This document shows, one piece after another, positions 1-12,859 of a stretch of DNA of 64,000 nt. Source of the stretch: Madurella fahalii (taxonomy: Eukaryota; Ascomycota; Sordariomycetes; Sordariales). The stretch lies in NCBI GenBank assembly GCA_029876055.1, contig CM056874.1, forward strand, positions 1,364,001-1,428,000. The letters run 5' to 3'. Under the pieces are notes generated by a model, which was given only the letters and a program-made list of their open reading frames with translations, did no database searches and was not told the DNA's origin. Position 1 is the first letter of the stretch; every line of letters begins with the position of its first letter. Made by a program: the position numbers and the translations under genes.

Positions 1-1253
1 ACGTACATCTGGACCGCCGCCGGCACCGGGGCCGCCCGCAACGGCGGCGAAGTGGCAAACTGGACGTGGACCAGCCATCCACCCATCGATAGGTGCTACT
101 ACGACTGCGGCTTGCTCATCGACGATGATGACCCATATACGTGGCTTACGGAGCTACCAGGATCCACGTCGCCCAGCTTTCGTCGGATGGCCTACGCGAG
201 TCAGGTCGCAGGAAGTCTATGTCCACAGCGGCGGCACCATCGAAGGTTCTAGAATGTACAAGATCAACGGATATTACTACATCTGGGTGACAAGATCAGC
301 ATACGAGCAGTGGGTGCTCAGGTCCAGAAGTCCGTTTGGACCATACGAGAGGCGCCGAATCCTCTCGCGTATCAGCGGACCCATCGCGAACGCCGGCGTC
401 GCCCACCAGGGCGCCATGGTCAATGCTCCGGACAACCGGTGGTACTACGTCGCCTTCATGGATGCCTATCCCGGCGGGCGCATCCCAGTCGTCGCTCCAC
501 TGACGTGGACTGCAGACGGGTGGCCGGAGCTTGTCACGGCGGGCGGCAGCTGGGGCAGGATTTATCCCATTCCGGTGCAGACAAACAAGACGGTTGCGCC
601 ACCCGTCGGCACCGACGGATTCAAAGGAACCAGTCTGAGCCATGAATGGGAGTGGAACCACAACCCAGACAACACCAAGTGGCAACTGGCTGGTGACAGT
701 GACCGGGGGCTCATCCTACGGACGGCCGACGTCACGGCAGACCTTTTCCTGGCGCGCAACACGCTAACGCGCCGGATTATTGGACCCAAGTCCTCTGGAA
801 CGTTCTGTATCGATGTCAGCAAGATGGTCGATGGCGACCGCGCCGGTGCGGCCTTGTTCCGGGACCGTGCGGCGTACATTGGCGTCTGGAACGAAGGGGC
901 CGCGTCCCGGATCGTCATGGTCAATCGGCTGACGTTGTCGGAAGGCTCATGGAGGACGGTGGAGAGGGGAACAGTGGCTGCGACGGGTCCGACGCTTGGA
1001 GGTGGGATCACAAAGGTCTGGCTCCGCATCGAGGCCGACATCACACCTGCGTTCCAGTTGTCCCAGGAGAGAACTACGACCTTTCTCCTACAGCACAGAC
1101 GGGGTCAGGTTTACGGGGCTGGGGCCCGCCTTCGGCATGACCAATTCGTACAGGTACTTCAGCGGGTACCGATACGCAGTCTTCAACCACGCCACCAGGC
1201 AGCTCGGCGGTGAGGTCAAAGTCCTGAATTTTACCATGGCGCTTGTAAACTAG
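1..1253 (+). pseudogene. GH43 family glycosidase, 5' truncated by window edge, multiple frame breaks
   Basis: Similarity is to fungal GH43 arabinan/xylan-active enzymes: a five-bladed propeller part (for example the run GAMVNAPDNRWYYVAFMDAY near 412-467) followed by the C-terminal beta-sandwich found in many GH43 members. The reading frame changes at least four times. It is frame 1 up to about 135, frame 3 from 138 to about 205 (VAYGATRIHVAQLSSDG), frame 2 from 209 to about 1050, frame 1 near 1055-1080 (VPGENYDL), then frame 3 to the stop at 1251-1253 (FSYSTDGVRF onward). No GT-AG introns fit at the junctions, so these are indels. The 5' part lies outside the window. It converges on the intact GH51 gene. 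It is either a decaying gene or a locally misassembled one; the density of breaks favours decay. Confidence 0.8.
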
Positions 1254-2488
1254 GCCACTAGCACGAAGGCACAATGAGTCAAGAGACAATGCGTGAAGTG
1301 AGCGAGTGAGTAAGGTACCTAGGTACCTAGGAAGGTTGTTGCAAACTGGAGCTTCTAGGCCAACATGAGTCAAGCCTCCATCGAGTCCGTCTCGAATCCA
1401 TCATGACCAGAACTTTGCCATCAGCCCAGTGGTCCCTCTTGCGCATTTGCATGCCATTTCCCTTCTGTCCATGTCAGTCATCTCATCCCTCCTTGATTGG
1501 GAAGACTGGGGATGCCGCGAGCCACCAGTCATAGTTGCCAAGGCGGTGCAAACGGGAGTCTTGTACACAACAGGTAGCCTGCCAGCGAACCGAGAGCATG
1601 CTGGCACTAATTCAACAGCAGGCTAATACGGGAAACTGTCATTACCTGGATAATGCGGAGAAAGGCCGCCTTTTTGCATGCAATAGCGACGCTCAGCCTG
1701 CTAGAGATGCGCGATGCATCCCAGTTGTGGCTATGTACGGCGTTTACAAGACGCCATCGAAGTCACTCGAGGCTGCAAATTTCATGTAATTAGTAGAACT
1801 GCCCGTCCTGGCAAGAAGCGACTGGCCCAGCAACCGTGCATATGCAGTCTAGTACCTTGCTTTTTCTTTTCCGACGTCACACTCCCGAAAGGAAGGATAA
1901 ATAAAATGCCGTCATATATGTTGCTTATCACTCTCTGCCTATAATCGAGCAAGCATTCCTCGCCGAGGCTACCACAAACGTGACAGATCCGGGTCTTCGC
2001 GCGAGCCGTATTATCCTATATATCCTCCCAATTAGTGCGCCAATAGCGGTCCTGTGAGCATCGTTCCCGGACTCGCAGCTCAGGGGCTCGGGATGATAAA
2101 CCCGAAGCGGATTGCGTTCTGTGCGGGATGAACAGGACGAAGCATGGTCCATTTCAGTAAGAGTTCTATATGCGAAGCTCCGAAGCTCTGCAAAGCTACC
2201 TCAGATACCTTACACTACCTTAGCTAACCGCAAAGACCCATGAAGCGGCGGAAATGGCTTGTCGTTTTCGATCGGGAACAGCACACTACAAGTGGTGGGG
2301 AAAAGGGATGAATGTGAACTCAGCGCCTTGGCCAGTTTGAAACGGGATTCAATTTCCGTGTTGCCTTAAACCATGCATCCTACGATGGGACCTAAAGCAG
2401 TTTCAGAGTAAAAGGGTAGCAGGACTAGTGTTACCAGCACCCGTCATCCCCCTCGGGGCACCCGATCTCTGCCGGTCTTAAGGCTTTT
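1254..2488. other. Intergenic, convergent 3' ends of GH43 and GH51
   Basis: No credible gene was seen. The stretch holds a GGTACC-type palindromic motif at 1314-1331, one of several such intergenic motifs in the window. Confidence 0.6.
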
Positions 2489-4779
2489 TCAAGTCCCTCG
2501 TGCGGAAGCCTTGACCTCGAGCACAGAGACACTCATATCCGGCAAGGTGTAGGTGAAAACCCCGTTGCTTCCGGCCGTCAACGTTTGGACATTCGTCCTG
2601 ACAACGTTCTTTCCAATGTCGTTGCTGCTGTTGTCATTTGGCGCCGTGAGCACCGTAAGAGTAGCCGTGGAGCCTTGCTGAACGCCCGCAAATGTAACCG
2701 TCATTGGCACGGCGGCCCTGCTGTCGTAGACGGCCGCTTTGAGGATGCGGGAGCCCGTGTTCGAGTTTAGGCCTGCGGCGTAATACACCGGCCGAGGGGG
2801 ATCGCCAGTAGTGCCGAGGAGATTGGTTATGCGGACGCTCGACAGCAACTAAGGAATCGTGTCTTTGTCAGTGCCGGCTAGCCTCCCAGCCTGGCCCAGC
2901 CACTTAGAGGTGCCTTGGATTCTCGGATACTTACCTTGATCACGGCATGGCTGGTACTAAGCACTGTCTGTGCAGGATCAGCGTTGTAGGCTATTGAGAG
3001 GAGTCAGTCGGTGAACCGCCTTGTTCCGCACCACGACTTAAAACTCACCGATCAGGTCTGGCCTCCATTGATCGCTGTTGAGATTGCAGAACAGCGGCGC
3101 ATAAGTCAGACTGATGACGGCGTCTCCATTCCTCTCGGCTCCCATCGCGAGAACCGCCTCGGCTACGGATGACCTCCACCACGGGTATAATGGACGGTCC
3201 CTCCACATGTTTCCGGCCGCGTCTGTGTTGACGTTCGCATACTCGCCTTCCGTCAAGTAATTAACGCTGCACCATAAACTCAAGGCGGCACAGAGGGGTT
3301 CAAAACATACCAACAATAACCTTATGCCTGCGGTCGTGGCGGTCGAATTTCGTGAAGTCCCTGATCATGTTGTTAGGTCTGGTGTAAGTGTGATAGTCTT
3401 GCGCAGCATCTCCCGGTAGGTTGTTGCTCTCAAAGCTGGCGATGACGGTCATGTTCGGATACTTGGCTTTGATTGCGTTGTAGAACATGGGGAAGCGGTA
3501 CGAGAGGTATGAGTCCGGACCACCGTTGAGATGGTCCTCGTTCCCGATCTCGACCATATTGACTTTCCACGGCTTGGGATAACCGAGCGAGGCTCGGAGA
3601 GCACCGTACTTGGTACTTGTGTCGCCCATCAGGAACTCGAGCTCGTTCATGAAGTCATCAATGTAAGGCTGCAACGCGTTCTGGCTGATGAGTGTCCCGC
3701 TGAGGTACATACCCCCAAACGCTGCCAGCAGTGGTTCCATGTTGAGGTCCTCACACCATTGCATGTATTCAATGAGGCCAAGGCCATCCGTGTTGTAGTA
3801 CGTCCATGCTCCTAGACGGCCCGGCCGATCCTTCAACGGACCGATGGTTTGTTGCCATTTCCAGTGGTTCGGAGCGTTTTGTCCTTGCAAATTATTACCG
3901 CCTGGAAACCTGAGCAACGACTGTGCCATGTCGAGTCAGCGGAAGGACAAAAGCAGACAAGTTTCATGCTAGGCTAATATACCGGCTTCATCTGCGCAAG
4001 AGCTTCCATGAGATCTTTGCGGAGTCCGTTCGGTCGGTTGTTGTGCGTTGGCGGAAAGACGCTGATGAGGTTGAACTGCAAGGGCTCTCCCTTGACACCC
4101 TGGCTACTAGTAAGTACATTATAACAAGATTTTGGCTAGAGTACATGTCTCGACTTGCCGACGCGTTGTATGTAATCCTGAACGTATTTCTCGTATCGCT
4201 CGCGGCTTTGGTCGGGGTGAGCGTAAAGTTATGCTGTGTCCACCCCCCCGCGGTAGAAACAGATTGGATCTGCACGCTCCCGAGCGTCTCCGCCGAAGCG
4301 GACTGAAAGGACGCTGTGAACGTCCCGGTATAGTCGCCTCGCACGTAGAATGAGCCTGTGTATGGCTGGACTTTAACATCGATGCCCCACCAACCCGGGT
4401 TGGAGAAACCTATCGTGCCGGAACCGCCGGCCACCGTCATTGATCTCGGCAGGGCGGATGAGAGCGGCTGACTGCTCGTCAGAGCCAGTGTGGCTCCTCC
4501 CACAGCCATGAATGGGCTGACGGAAGTGGTGCCCTGGAAAGCGCGGTTGCGGATCAGCTCCGCGTATATACCGCCGTCTCCGGAATAGTTGATGTCCTGG
4601 GGAGCCAAGTTAGAGAGCTTAACGGCCAACATCTGTTGTTGAAAGGGGGAACCAGCCTCAAACATTATTCCGTACATGTGCGGGCTGCTCGCCGCCCCTG
4701 GGGTCGCCGAGATATCCAGTCTCAATGCCGCTGCAGCAGCCACAAACCCGGTCACGGCGACGCTGAAAGAGTAGAACAT
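2489..4779 (-). CDS. Secreted alpha-L-arabinofuranosidase, GH51
   Basis: A retaining GH51 exo-enzyme that removes terminal arabinofuranose from arabinan and arabinoxylan. Exons on the minus strand are 4145-4779, 3983-4103, 3311-3920, 3049-3246, 2935-2990 and 2489-2848. They sum to 1980 nt (659 aa) with all phases matching. The chosen ATG at 4779 gives a hydrophobic signal peptide (MFYSFSVAVTGFVAAAAA); an ATG 17 codons upstream is less likely. An N-terminal carbohydrate-binding-like sandwich is followed by the TIM barrel, with SLLRFPGGNNLQGQN, the acid/base Glu in EIGNED (about residue 380) and the nucleophile Glu in VGEYA (about residue 457). The C-terminal Alpha-L-AF domain follows. Intron 1 is only 41 nt (4104-4144), unusually short. 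The gene is apparently intact, in contrast to the neighbouring GH43. Confidence 0.92.
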
Positions 4780-5824
4780 GGTCGATCGGTGTGTTTCCAA
4801 TCGAGGTCTAGGGAATCCTTGAACCCACATGCAATTCTCAATCCAGCATGGGTAGGAGTGACCTTAGATACTGGTCGTATCGTAGGTACTCATCAGCAGT
4901 AATGGAATATCGACCGTTCAAGCCCGAGGTATCAGGTGCTTGCCCATTTGATCGCAGACCTGCCCGCTTCGAATTTACCCAGTCTTGGAGAGCGGTCGGT
5001 CACAAGTACACGGATTGAAATTCTCCGTCTCAATTCTCTGGCGGCGGAGGCACCTAGTCAGACCGGCAAATGTAGGGCGCGCATGTTCCCAAGCCGAGAA
5101 CGATTAAGGTAAGTACATTACCCAAGCCGGCCAGTCTAGGTAAGATTCAGGATTGACGAATCCGGTTTTATTGATTTGTTTCTTTTAATTGTTCGAATTG
5201 GTCAACCAAGGCCCAGAGCCGCGCCAATCAACGATCATGGGTTTGGTCGGGACCACGTGACCTAAAACACCTCGATCGGTTCTGGACTGCGCCCTGCTAT
5301 GCTCCCAGTAGGTGGCAAATCGGCACATACAGTATGCAGCTCGATAGTATGTAGTGAACGACGAGCGGATATATTGCACAGGTGGCGTCTGCAACTCAAT
5401 CTCGGGCTTCTTCGGACAACTCAATTCCGCTGGGTAATAATAACCTCGTTTATGCTGGCAGTGTTGGTCCCAAAGGAGAGGAGAAATAATGCCTCCGTCT
5501 AGTCAGTTGGTTTGCCCCCTGGCGAGCACTACGAGGCTTGTAGAACCAACCTCACCGCCTCGGGCTGAACGTTCCGGGGAACGACTTGCGGCCCAACTCT
5601 GTTGACACGAAAGCCCCCCCCTCTTTCCCCCAGTGATGCCTTCGCTGCTGGAAACTCGATTACCCTGCCATTGACCAGGCGATTCGCAGGCGCCGTCCAT
5701 CATCACACATATCAAGTCCAAAGTCCTTAAACGAAGGCGCAGATATCAAGAACTAGGTATACTGAGTCCGGTGTAATTGACAAATCCCTGGTAAATACAC
5801 TACGGCTAGTGTAGGAATGGATAT
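4780..5824. other. Intergenic region upstream of GH51
   Basis: No supported gene. It presumably contains the promoter of the GH51 gene; no operator was recognised. Confidence 0.5.
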
Positions 5825-6196
5825 TGAAATGGTGCAGAAACACCCACATCTACACCCTCATACCCATCAAAACAAGGGAAGGGCAAAAGGACGGTAAACA
5901 ACCAGACAGAAAAGGCCAGGCCAGGCAACAACAACAGTAGGGTCCTGCAGCCCGGATAAGACCAGAATAACATGTGTATATAGAGCTCCCTCTACTCAGA
6001 GGGCAAGCAACAGCTGTGGTGAAAGGGGTGAAATTGAACTTCCTGTCCAAGGACGACTGCCAGAATGACCCTACCTAAGGTGCAAGATGCAAATGTGTTC
6101 CCCCAGCCGCATTCAGCCACTAGGGCGTTGATCCAGTAGGTCCCGCCTTTTGATCAAGAGGGTTTCAGATGCCCGGGGACTGATTTCCCCAACTTC
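5825..6196 (+). repeat. Dispersed LTR-like repeat, copy 1 (diverged)
   Basis: This shares its start (TGAAATGGTGCAGAAACAC), internal blocks such as AGAGCTCCCTCT, and its end (GGGGACTG then TTTCCCCAAC) with the copy at 33939-34637. It is more loosely similar to a stretch near 62581-62987. It is shorter than the second copy, lacks the nested insert found there, and has no recognisable target duplication. It ends about 40 bp from the stop codon of the DUF1996 gene. Confidence 0.7.
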
Positions 6197-6233
6197 GACA
6201 CTCTCCCAGCAACTCGGCTTCCTTGCTAAGCCA

Positions 6234-7319
6234 TCAATGATGACCCATCATGGAAACGCTCTCAAGGTAGTCGCTCGTCCCGCCGTTCGGGTCAGCATCC
6301 TTTGGCTGGCACAAACCTCCCGCATCACCTTTCCCTCGGGGGCCGTCGACTCGCTGCCAGACCCTCTTGTCGGTAGCCCTCATCAGGTTCTGCTGCGCCT
6401 CGTCCAGCCAGCCGTTGATGAAGTCGCCGTGGAAGCAGTAGCCCTCGCCAATCTCCCCGCACGCGAGCTTCAGGGGCGGCGTGCCGTTCCAGCCCTGGGG
6501 GATGAGGCTTCGTACGTTGTAGCGGATCGAGAAACGCAATGCCGGGACAGTCTTCATATTGGCGGGACAGCGGTTCCCATGTGCTTTGCTGTAGGCGTAG
6601 TTTTTGATGTCCGCTGGATCGACGCAATCAGGGAAGCGGAGGATAACCTGGATATTGCCGTTGCAGGTAACCCGGGGCAGAAGTGCCCTGTCGCGGTTCT
6701 GCCGGTCCTCTGGGCCGCCATCGCACCACCAGGAAATACCGGTAAGGTTCTCGTCGATGTCGCGCTGGCTTGTAGCGGTAGCGTTACCGGCAACAGCAAA
6801 GAAGTTCTTGGGGTACGGGATCTCAGCATATTCCGTATGGTAGTAGGTCTGGAACCTGGCGGGTTTCACTTCAACGTAGTCGTTCGGACCTCGGACATAG
6901 TAGAGCGTTGGGATCCCTTGAGAACGTTAGATACCTAGCTTCGGGAAATTATAGGCAAGGCAATAGCGATATTGGAACATCGGTGACGAAAGAGTGCAGT
7001 GTTGCGATGCGTAGAGAGGGAAGAAGCCTCGGCGCCGATAACAGTGGAAGAAGAAGGGTGGCTTCCCATGATCGAGGCACTTACAGTAAACAGACAGATC
7101 GTTTGGGTTGTCTCCAGACGCGCAGCCTCTCTGAAGGTCCGCAGTTGTAGGCAAGTCCTTCGTCACCATATCGGAACCGAAGAAGGTATGCATGTGAGAC
7201 TTGTACTGGCCCGGGAGCACAATGGGGTCGATGTTTTTGATCATGAACTGTCTGTGGCGGATATCGGTGTAACCGGTGACGATGCCCGCCAGGGCAAAAG
7301 CGACGATGATGTTGCGCAT
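6234..7319 (-). CDS. Secreted DUF1996 domain protein
   Basis: Two exons, 7085-7319 and 6234-6916, are joined across a 168-nt intron (GTAAGT donor, AAG acceptor) that rebuilds a Trp codon. The product is 305 aa. It starts with a short hydrophobic signal (MRNIIVAFALAGIVTG) followed almost at once by the DUF1996 core: KNIDPIVLPGQYKSHMHTFF, SWWCDGGPEDRQNRDRALLP, and a C-terminal GEIGEGYCFHGDFINGW block. Conserved His, Asp and Cys residues are present. DUF1996 proteins are common secreted proteins of saprotrophic and pathogenic fungi with no firmly established enzymatic role. It is shorter than many family members, which carry Ser/Thr-rich or WSC tails. It appears intact. Confidence 0.9.
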
Positions 7320-7410
7320 CGTGGACGAATGCTGTGGATAGGAGCTCGAGCTTCAGAGGTGACAATGTTGCTGTCGGCAAAAGACGAGATTAGGCGTCGC
7401 CCAGCCCTAC

Positions 7411-7416
7411 TTTATA
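7411..7416 (-). promoter_or_regulatory. TATA box candidate for the DUF1996 gene
   Basis: TATAAA on the minus strand, about 92-97 bp upstream of the ATG at 7319, a plausible spacing for a short fungal 5' UTR. Confidence 0.45.
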
Positions 7417-7419
7417 CCA

Positions 7420-8499
7420 GATGTTCCTAACTCGCCGTGCGGCACCAAGTATCAACTAGTCGAGAAGACGATTCATCTACCTAATTATCGGCAGATCTCA
7501 CTATGGCCCTCGGGGTTTCTCATTGCCGTGCCATCGATCCATGAAATCATGGCATAGAAACTTCCACCAATGCTAATGGCGAAATTCAGGAGGCCGAGGC
7601 GGCAATCTGGCGTGCATGTCAGTCTCAATGGATCGGCAACCAAACGCACTCAGACCGTGTTCCAATAAAGTTGCATACCCTACGCCCCCAAGCTCTAATC
7701 TATCACGGCATAGGACCGTTTTTTTTAGCTCACTATATCCCTGTAACACCGGGCCATGGCAATTCCCAAATACTGCGCCAATCGTATCATCCGAACCCCG
7801 TCATGGGAACTAACCGTCCGTCTTGGTCTGTTTCCGCGGCTGATATGCTACATGCGAACTTACAAGCGGGAGGCCACCAACACCATCTCCGGCTTCATAA
7901 GCTGCGCTCTCCACGCCTCTTGTGTGAGCGGTTACGCAGTCCGTAGCTAGCTACCTTACTTCTTTTCCAGCTGAGACTCGTGCTGTCGCAGATATGCCGT
8001 CAGCGGCTGCCAAGGTGGACCATCAAAACTACTCGTAGGTCAGGGGGTCTAGGAGGAAGCATTTGTTTGGGGTATTTCACGGTTGGGTAGAGAGCGTAGA
8101 TTGACAAGGCACCTGAGGTGGTAGGCATCCAATGACAGCTCGAGGCAATCCCCCTGGTGCACTCCCATTCTATGATACCTATCCAGTGATCTACGTCGAT
8201 TCGCTGGATATATGCGTTCGGGCAGAAATTTAGGCACTGTGGCCTGGTGGCGAAGGCTTGCCCGGTTCTAACAACGTCTGCCGTTTTAGGAGACCCTTGC
8301 TAAAGAATTGGGTCTCCGCTTTCCTACACTGATCATCTAAGGTCGCTGAAGCCACAGTGGGTTTAAACCACTGGGACCGGTAATGGGAATGATATGGTGT
8401 TCGGCCTCAGGGGAGCTGGGTTGGGCGGCATTGTTGGTTTTGTTAATGGTGTGATGAGGGGAGGGTCCCTGTGATCTCTTTGTCTCTCGGTTAGTATTT
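7420..8499. other. Intergenic, no gene seen
   Basis: Only short uninformative reading frames were seen. It lies between the DUF1996 promoter and the 3' remnant of the NLR pseudogene. Confidence 0.5.
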
Positions 8500-10226
8500 T
8501 GACCCGAGCAGTGGTGTCCATCCGTAGCTGTTTCTGATATTTGGGCCCATCCCGCGGTGCAAGAAGGCCTCGGCTGCCTCCGTCTGCCCGTATGCGCATG
8601 CAACATGCAACGACGTGCTCGTCATCTGGCCAATGGGACCCATTTCTACATCGCAGTCAAGAGATATATGGTCTCTGATGCGGGCCCCATTTTCGGGTTC
8701 CAGATATCTCTCATGGGGCGTGCGCCAAAGTGCATTTTAGGAAGCCCGATCTCTTTTGCGCCGATGACAGCAAGGTCCAAGGAAGTGTTACCATCGTCAT
8801 CCTTGACTGATACGTTTCCACCACGGGGAGCAGCATCTTGACCATTTGCGCGTTCCGATATGCCGATGCCAGATGAAGCGCTGTCCAGCCGCTCCCAAAA
8901 GACCCTGTCGCACAAGCGTCCTTGCCCTTGTCTACCATGGCCTGAACGACATCGACCTGTCCATTGACGATTGCGAGTGACAAGGGGCAACCTCCCCAGC
9001 GTCTTTTTTTAAGGATGTTGGCCCCCCGCTGGATCAGAAGCATGGCGGTATCCTGCCTGCTGCCGTAAACCGCCCAGTGAAGCGGGCCCAACCCTTTCCG
9101 GGCTTTGCAGCAAGGTGAAGGTACCAGCCGGACAATACGGTGAATGGTCTGTATCCCAATAGGATCTCCGGCGCCCGCGTTGAAAGTTCCCTCAAGTCGT
9201 GATCACTGGCATCTATTTCGACTCCGTGGTCTAGAAGGTAGGTCGCAATCTCGGCCAGCCCTTCGCCTGCGGCCCAGGAGAGCGGGGTACGGTAGTTGGA
9301 GCCTTTTCCGTTGATCTTCGCTCCTCCCTCCACCAGCTGTCTAACAACTCCCCTGTGATTATTCTTGACGGCTTGGTGGAGAGGTGTGTCGTGTTGGTTG
9401 CTTCCGATGTTGACGATAGCCCTGGCATCAAGGAACAGCTGGACCATGACCTCGTTGCCAAGACCAGCCACGCGGTGAAGGGCGAAGGGGTCTTCAAAGT
9501 CCAGCATGTATTCCTCGCCTTCCGGACTCCATCCTAGGGACGTGGGTAGGTCTCTACTGACACTCGAGTGTAGCCTCCGCAAGGGTCCGAATCTTTCCCA
9601 GACCGGTCTCGACCTTTGCTGCTTCTCGGTTCCGCGCAAGCGCCACGGAGGCAGTGAAGCGGAAATCATCTCCATTTAGCCCGCTAAGCGCGTCGGTTAT
9701 TTCATGAGTTAGGATCGGGTGGATGTTGGATTCCTATCGCCGCAAGCAGCGGCCGCGTGCCAGAACCAATATTTCGCAGCGTACAACAGGAGGGGGAACG
9801 GGCTAAAATCAACCTCTTGTTCGGTGGGGGATTCTGAGCCGGAGAAGTCGAACTCGGACTCGGAGTCGGAGTCTGGATCGGAGTCGGGTTCCTCGCATGA
9901 TGTTCCGTCGTCCACCGGCGCTTGCAAGGGGTCGGATTCGTCTGATAACCGCCGCAGGTTCTCATCGCTGCGGATATAGGCAATACAGGACCGCATGATG
10001 AACAAGCGAGCCTGGCGTTCCTGCAGCAGGAGCCTCCTCGGGTTGACGCTATCTCCTTACAGGTACTCTTTAACCGTGAAACGGGAGAACGAGACGGTTC
10101 CGTCCTGGTCCTTTGATACCTCGTCTCGGTCGTCGATGCCTGACACCGTGATCAGACCCGAAAGGATTTTCCGCACACTCCAAATGCTGGGGGACCTATC
10201 CTTAGGATGGTACATGACCGTGTATG

Positions 10227-10257
<31 letters not shown>

Positions 10258-12715
10258 CGCGATGCGGCCTGTCTCAAAGACGGCGATTTCCGCGACTTCG
10301 CTGAGAAGTATTGAGCGTTGGGCATACGCCAGCCACCGCAGGATAGACAATGCCGTGTCGGCGCGGTTCGAGTTCTCGATCCGCTTGAGCATCACCTTGT
10401 ATGTCTCCTCCAGATTCTTGGGTAGAGTCTGGAGAGCGTTCTCAACGTCCTTGGCGCGGTCGTTATCGCGGAGCGAGTCGAGCTGCAGGGCTGCCCATCG
10501 GAAGACGCCATCAGCCTTGGAGGTCAGCGTCTTGGCCACTTGCGTCTTCAGCACTGGTTTCCAACTCCTGTATGGCTCCCTTTTCAAGGATCCCACGAGG
10601 AAGGTCTTTATGTCGGCGTTGACCTTTGCGACCTCCATCAAGACAACGGTCTTGCTGCATTCTAAATTATTGATGGCTGTCTCGATATTGGTCTCCCGAC
10701 GGCTGGTTATCAGGACGTGGGCGCCACCATGAGACGTCCGACAGGGGTTCTCCAGGAACTTGACGATCATGACCTAGTCATCTTGTCGAGGGCATTCGTC
10801 CAGGGCATCGACGATAATGTGTGTTTGCTTCGACTCACTCAGCAGGCCCTCGAATGTCGCATGCACGTCCTCGTCTATGGCGAACTGGGAATGCGAGTAC
10901 TTGTCATACAGCTTCTGGAACGCTTTGTGGACGTAGAAACGATCCTGGAGCTTGTCGTCTCCGCGCACAAGACTGCGCACCAGTTGCATCAGCAGGGAAT
11001 GCTTGAACTCGCGGACGGTCTGGGTCGCTTCCTGCTTGAAGGAGAAGTAGAAGTAAACGACGGTTCCAGCCGCTTCTCGCTCCAATTTGTCGATGACCGA
11101 CGAGCTCATCACCGTCTTGCCCGAGCCGGCAGCAGAGAGGGCCTATCAGCGTCTCTGCCCATGTACATGCATCGACGCGAGTATGGAAGCAGCAAGAATG
11201 AGCCTTACGTTTACCGGCAAGCCACATGAAAGACCTTGGTCTTTCCTTCCACCGCTCAAAGGCGTGGCTGAGAAACCACTGGCCGGTTGACTCATTCGTC
11301 CTGTACTTTCGCGCTTCGTCGTGCTGTCTCAGTGGATCGACAGTCTTCAACCACATCAGGTGGGCATCCCTTTCGGTTTTCGAGAGAAGAGCTGCAAAGC
11401 TCTGATTTTCAGCAGCTGACTAACTCAATGCTACCAAATAAGTACTATCCAGCCAGGATTAAGACATACACATCGTTGGTGCTCTCGCAGCTAAAAACCT
11501 TCGCACCATTTCTCGCACGCGCGGGTTCCCTAGATAGTCCTCGGCCGCGGCATCGATCGCGTCCATTTCTTCATGATCGTCAAGGTGGATATCGGAAATT
11601 CCCCTGTCCATGTTGAAGCGGAAATATCGGCCTCCAACCCCGAGGAGCTCGTGCATCTCGTAGAACCGACTTTCCGTCCTCTCCGTCTCGGTGGCGATGT
11701 CCTTCAGCGTCTCAGGTACCTCCTTCAGATTTCGCAAAACCTCTTCAGGTCCGGGACGCCCGTTCCAATGCTGATAAGACACTGTATCCGGCCCCATGAG
11801 ATCGCATCGGGCCAGATGGACTTGGCCTCTTTCAGCACTGGTTCAACTGGGTTGTTCATGCCAGTGGCGCCGTCGACGAACATCTGACGGCCGATCTTGA
11901 TGGGATCAAAGAAGGTTGCTGCTGCGGACGGAGCTCGCGCGGCCTGCCAGATAGTGCAGTCGGCCGCTGACAAAAAGTCGACGCTGTCCGGGTTTGTATA
12001 AGATCGGATGAGGAGGGGCGTATTTCGAGACTTGGTGAAAGCGCACACAAACCTACACGAGCAACACAAGCGGTGATTAGCTATCGGACACGTAACGAAC
12101 TATCACGGCACCATCACGGCAGAGTCCTTCGGGATTGCTACTTACAATCTACAAGTCGGGTCGGGATCCAGAATCTTCTTGTCAGGATCTCCGCCGTCAA
12201 GTTTGTCCTTGACAACTTGCTTCATCTCCCTAGCCAGCACGTCGGCTCGGTAGGCTCCGTTGACTTCCCATTTGTCTTTGAATCTCCCCAGGATGTTTGC
12301 CTTGTGTCGCGTTGGCGTGAGTGCTGCGCGTGAAAGTTGAACATATTTGTCGATGCACTCCTGCATATCCATGCGCAGACGTCCTAACATGAGGGCGATG
12401 ATGCTGCCAAATGTGAGTTTCCAGTAGCTCCTAAACCAGATGGAAGTTCTTTGGGAGAAATATACCTCCCTGTACTCGTGCCTCCGATCAAGTGGAAATA
12501 GTCACATGGCTTCGGTGGGTTGTCTGGGTTGACACGCTTCATGAGGCGTTTAAGAATGATGAGGGTGGACAGCCCGCGGATTCCTCCACCATCTACATAC
12601 ATACAGGGTCAGTCGGAGGGTCACTCTGCGCAACCCAAATGCACGTTGCTAGTTACTCACCCAGCGAGAGAAGTCTCAAAGGAGTGCCATCGTCGCCGCG
12701 ATTATCGGTAGCCAT
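8500..12715 (-). pseudogene. Decayed NLR-type gene: patatin-NACHT-ankyrin
   Basis: Fungal NLR-like STAND proteins with an N-terminal patatin phospholipase, a NACHT NTPase and C-terminal ankyrin repeats are associated with allorecognition and immunity. The ATG is at 12715; exon 1 is 12661-12715, exon 2 starts at 12592 and exon 3 at 12403. The patatin part keeps the oxyanion motif GGGIRG, the GTSTG serine and the DGA aspartate. NACHT keeps GSGKTV (about 11110-11130) and IIVDALDEC. Ankyrin units continue to about 8500. Damage: in-frame TAG at 10774-10776 and in-frame TAA at 10057-10059, both one C-to-T change from a Gln codon in a CpA context, as RIP produces. There are also frame breaks near 11735, 11140 (beside the P-loop), 9735, 9580, 9090 and 8825. 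An acidic low-complexity segment (PDSDPDSDSESEFDF) lies at about 9840-9890. It is very unlikely to be functional. Confidence 0.82.
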
Positions 12716-12859
12716 GTTAGCTGCCTATTCGGTTCCAAGCACTCGCATGTCAGCAGCCACAGAGTTTAAGAAGGGGGCTTGTCGGTCTGATCTGGAGAAT
12801 GCTGAATGCTGAAGGTGGCACCTATCCAGGGGACCCCAAGTTGTCAGAAACACTGCACA

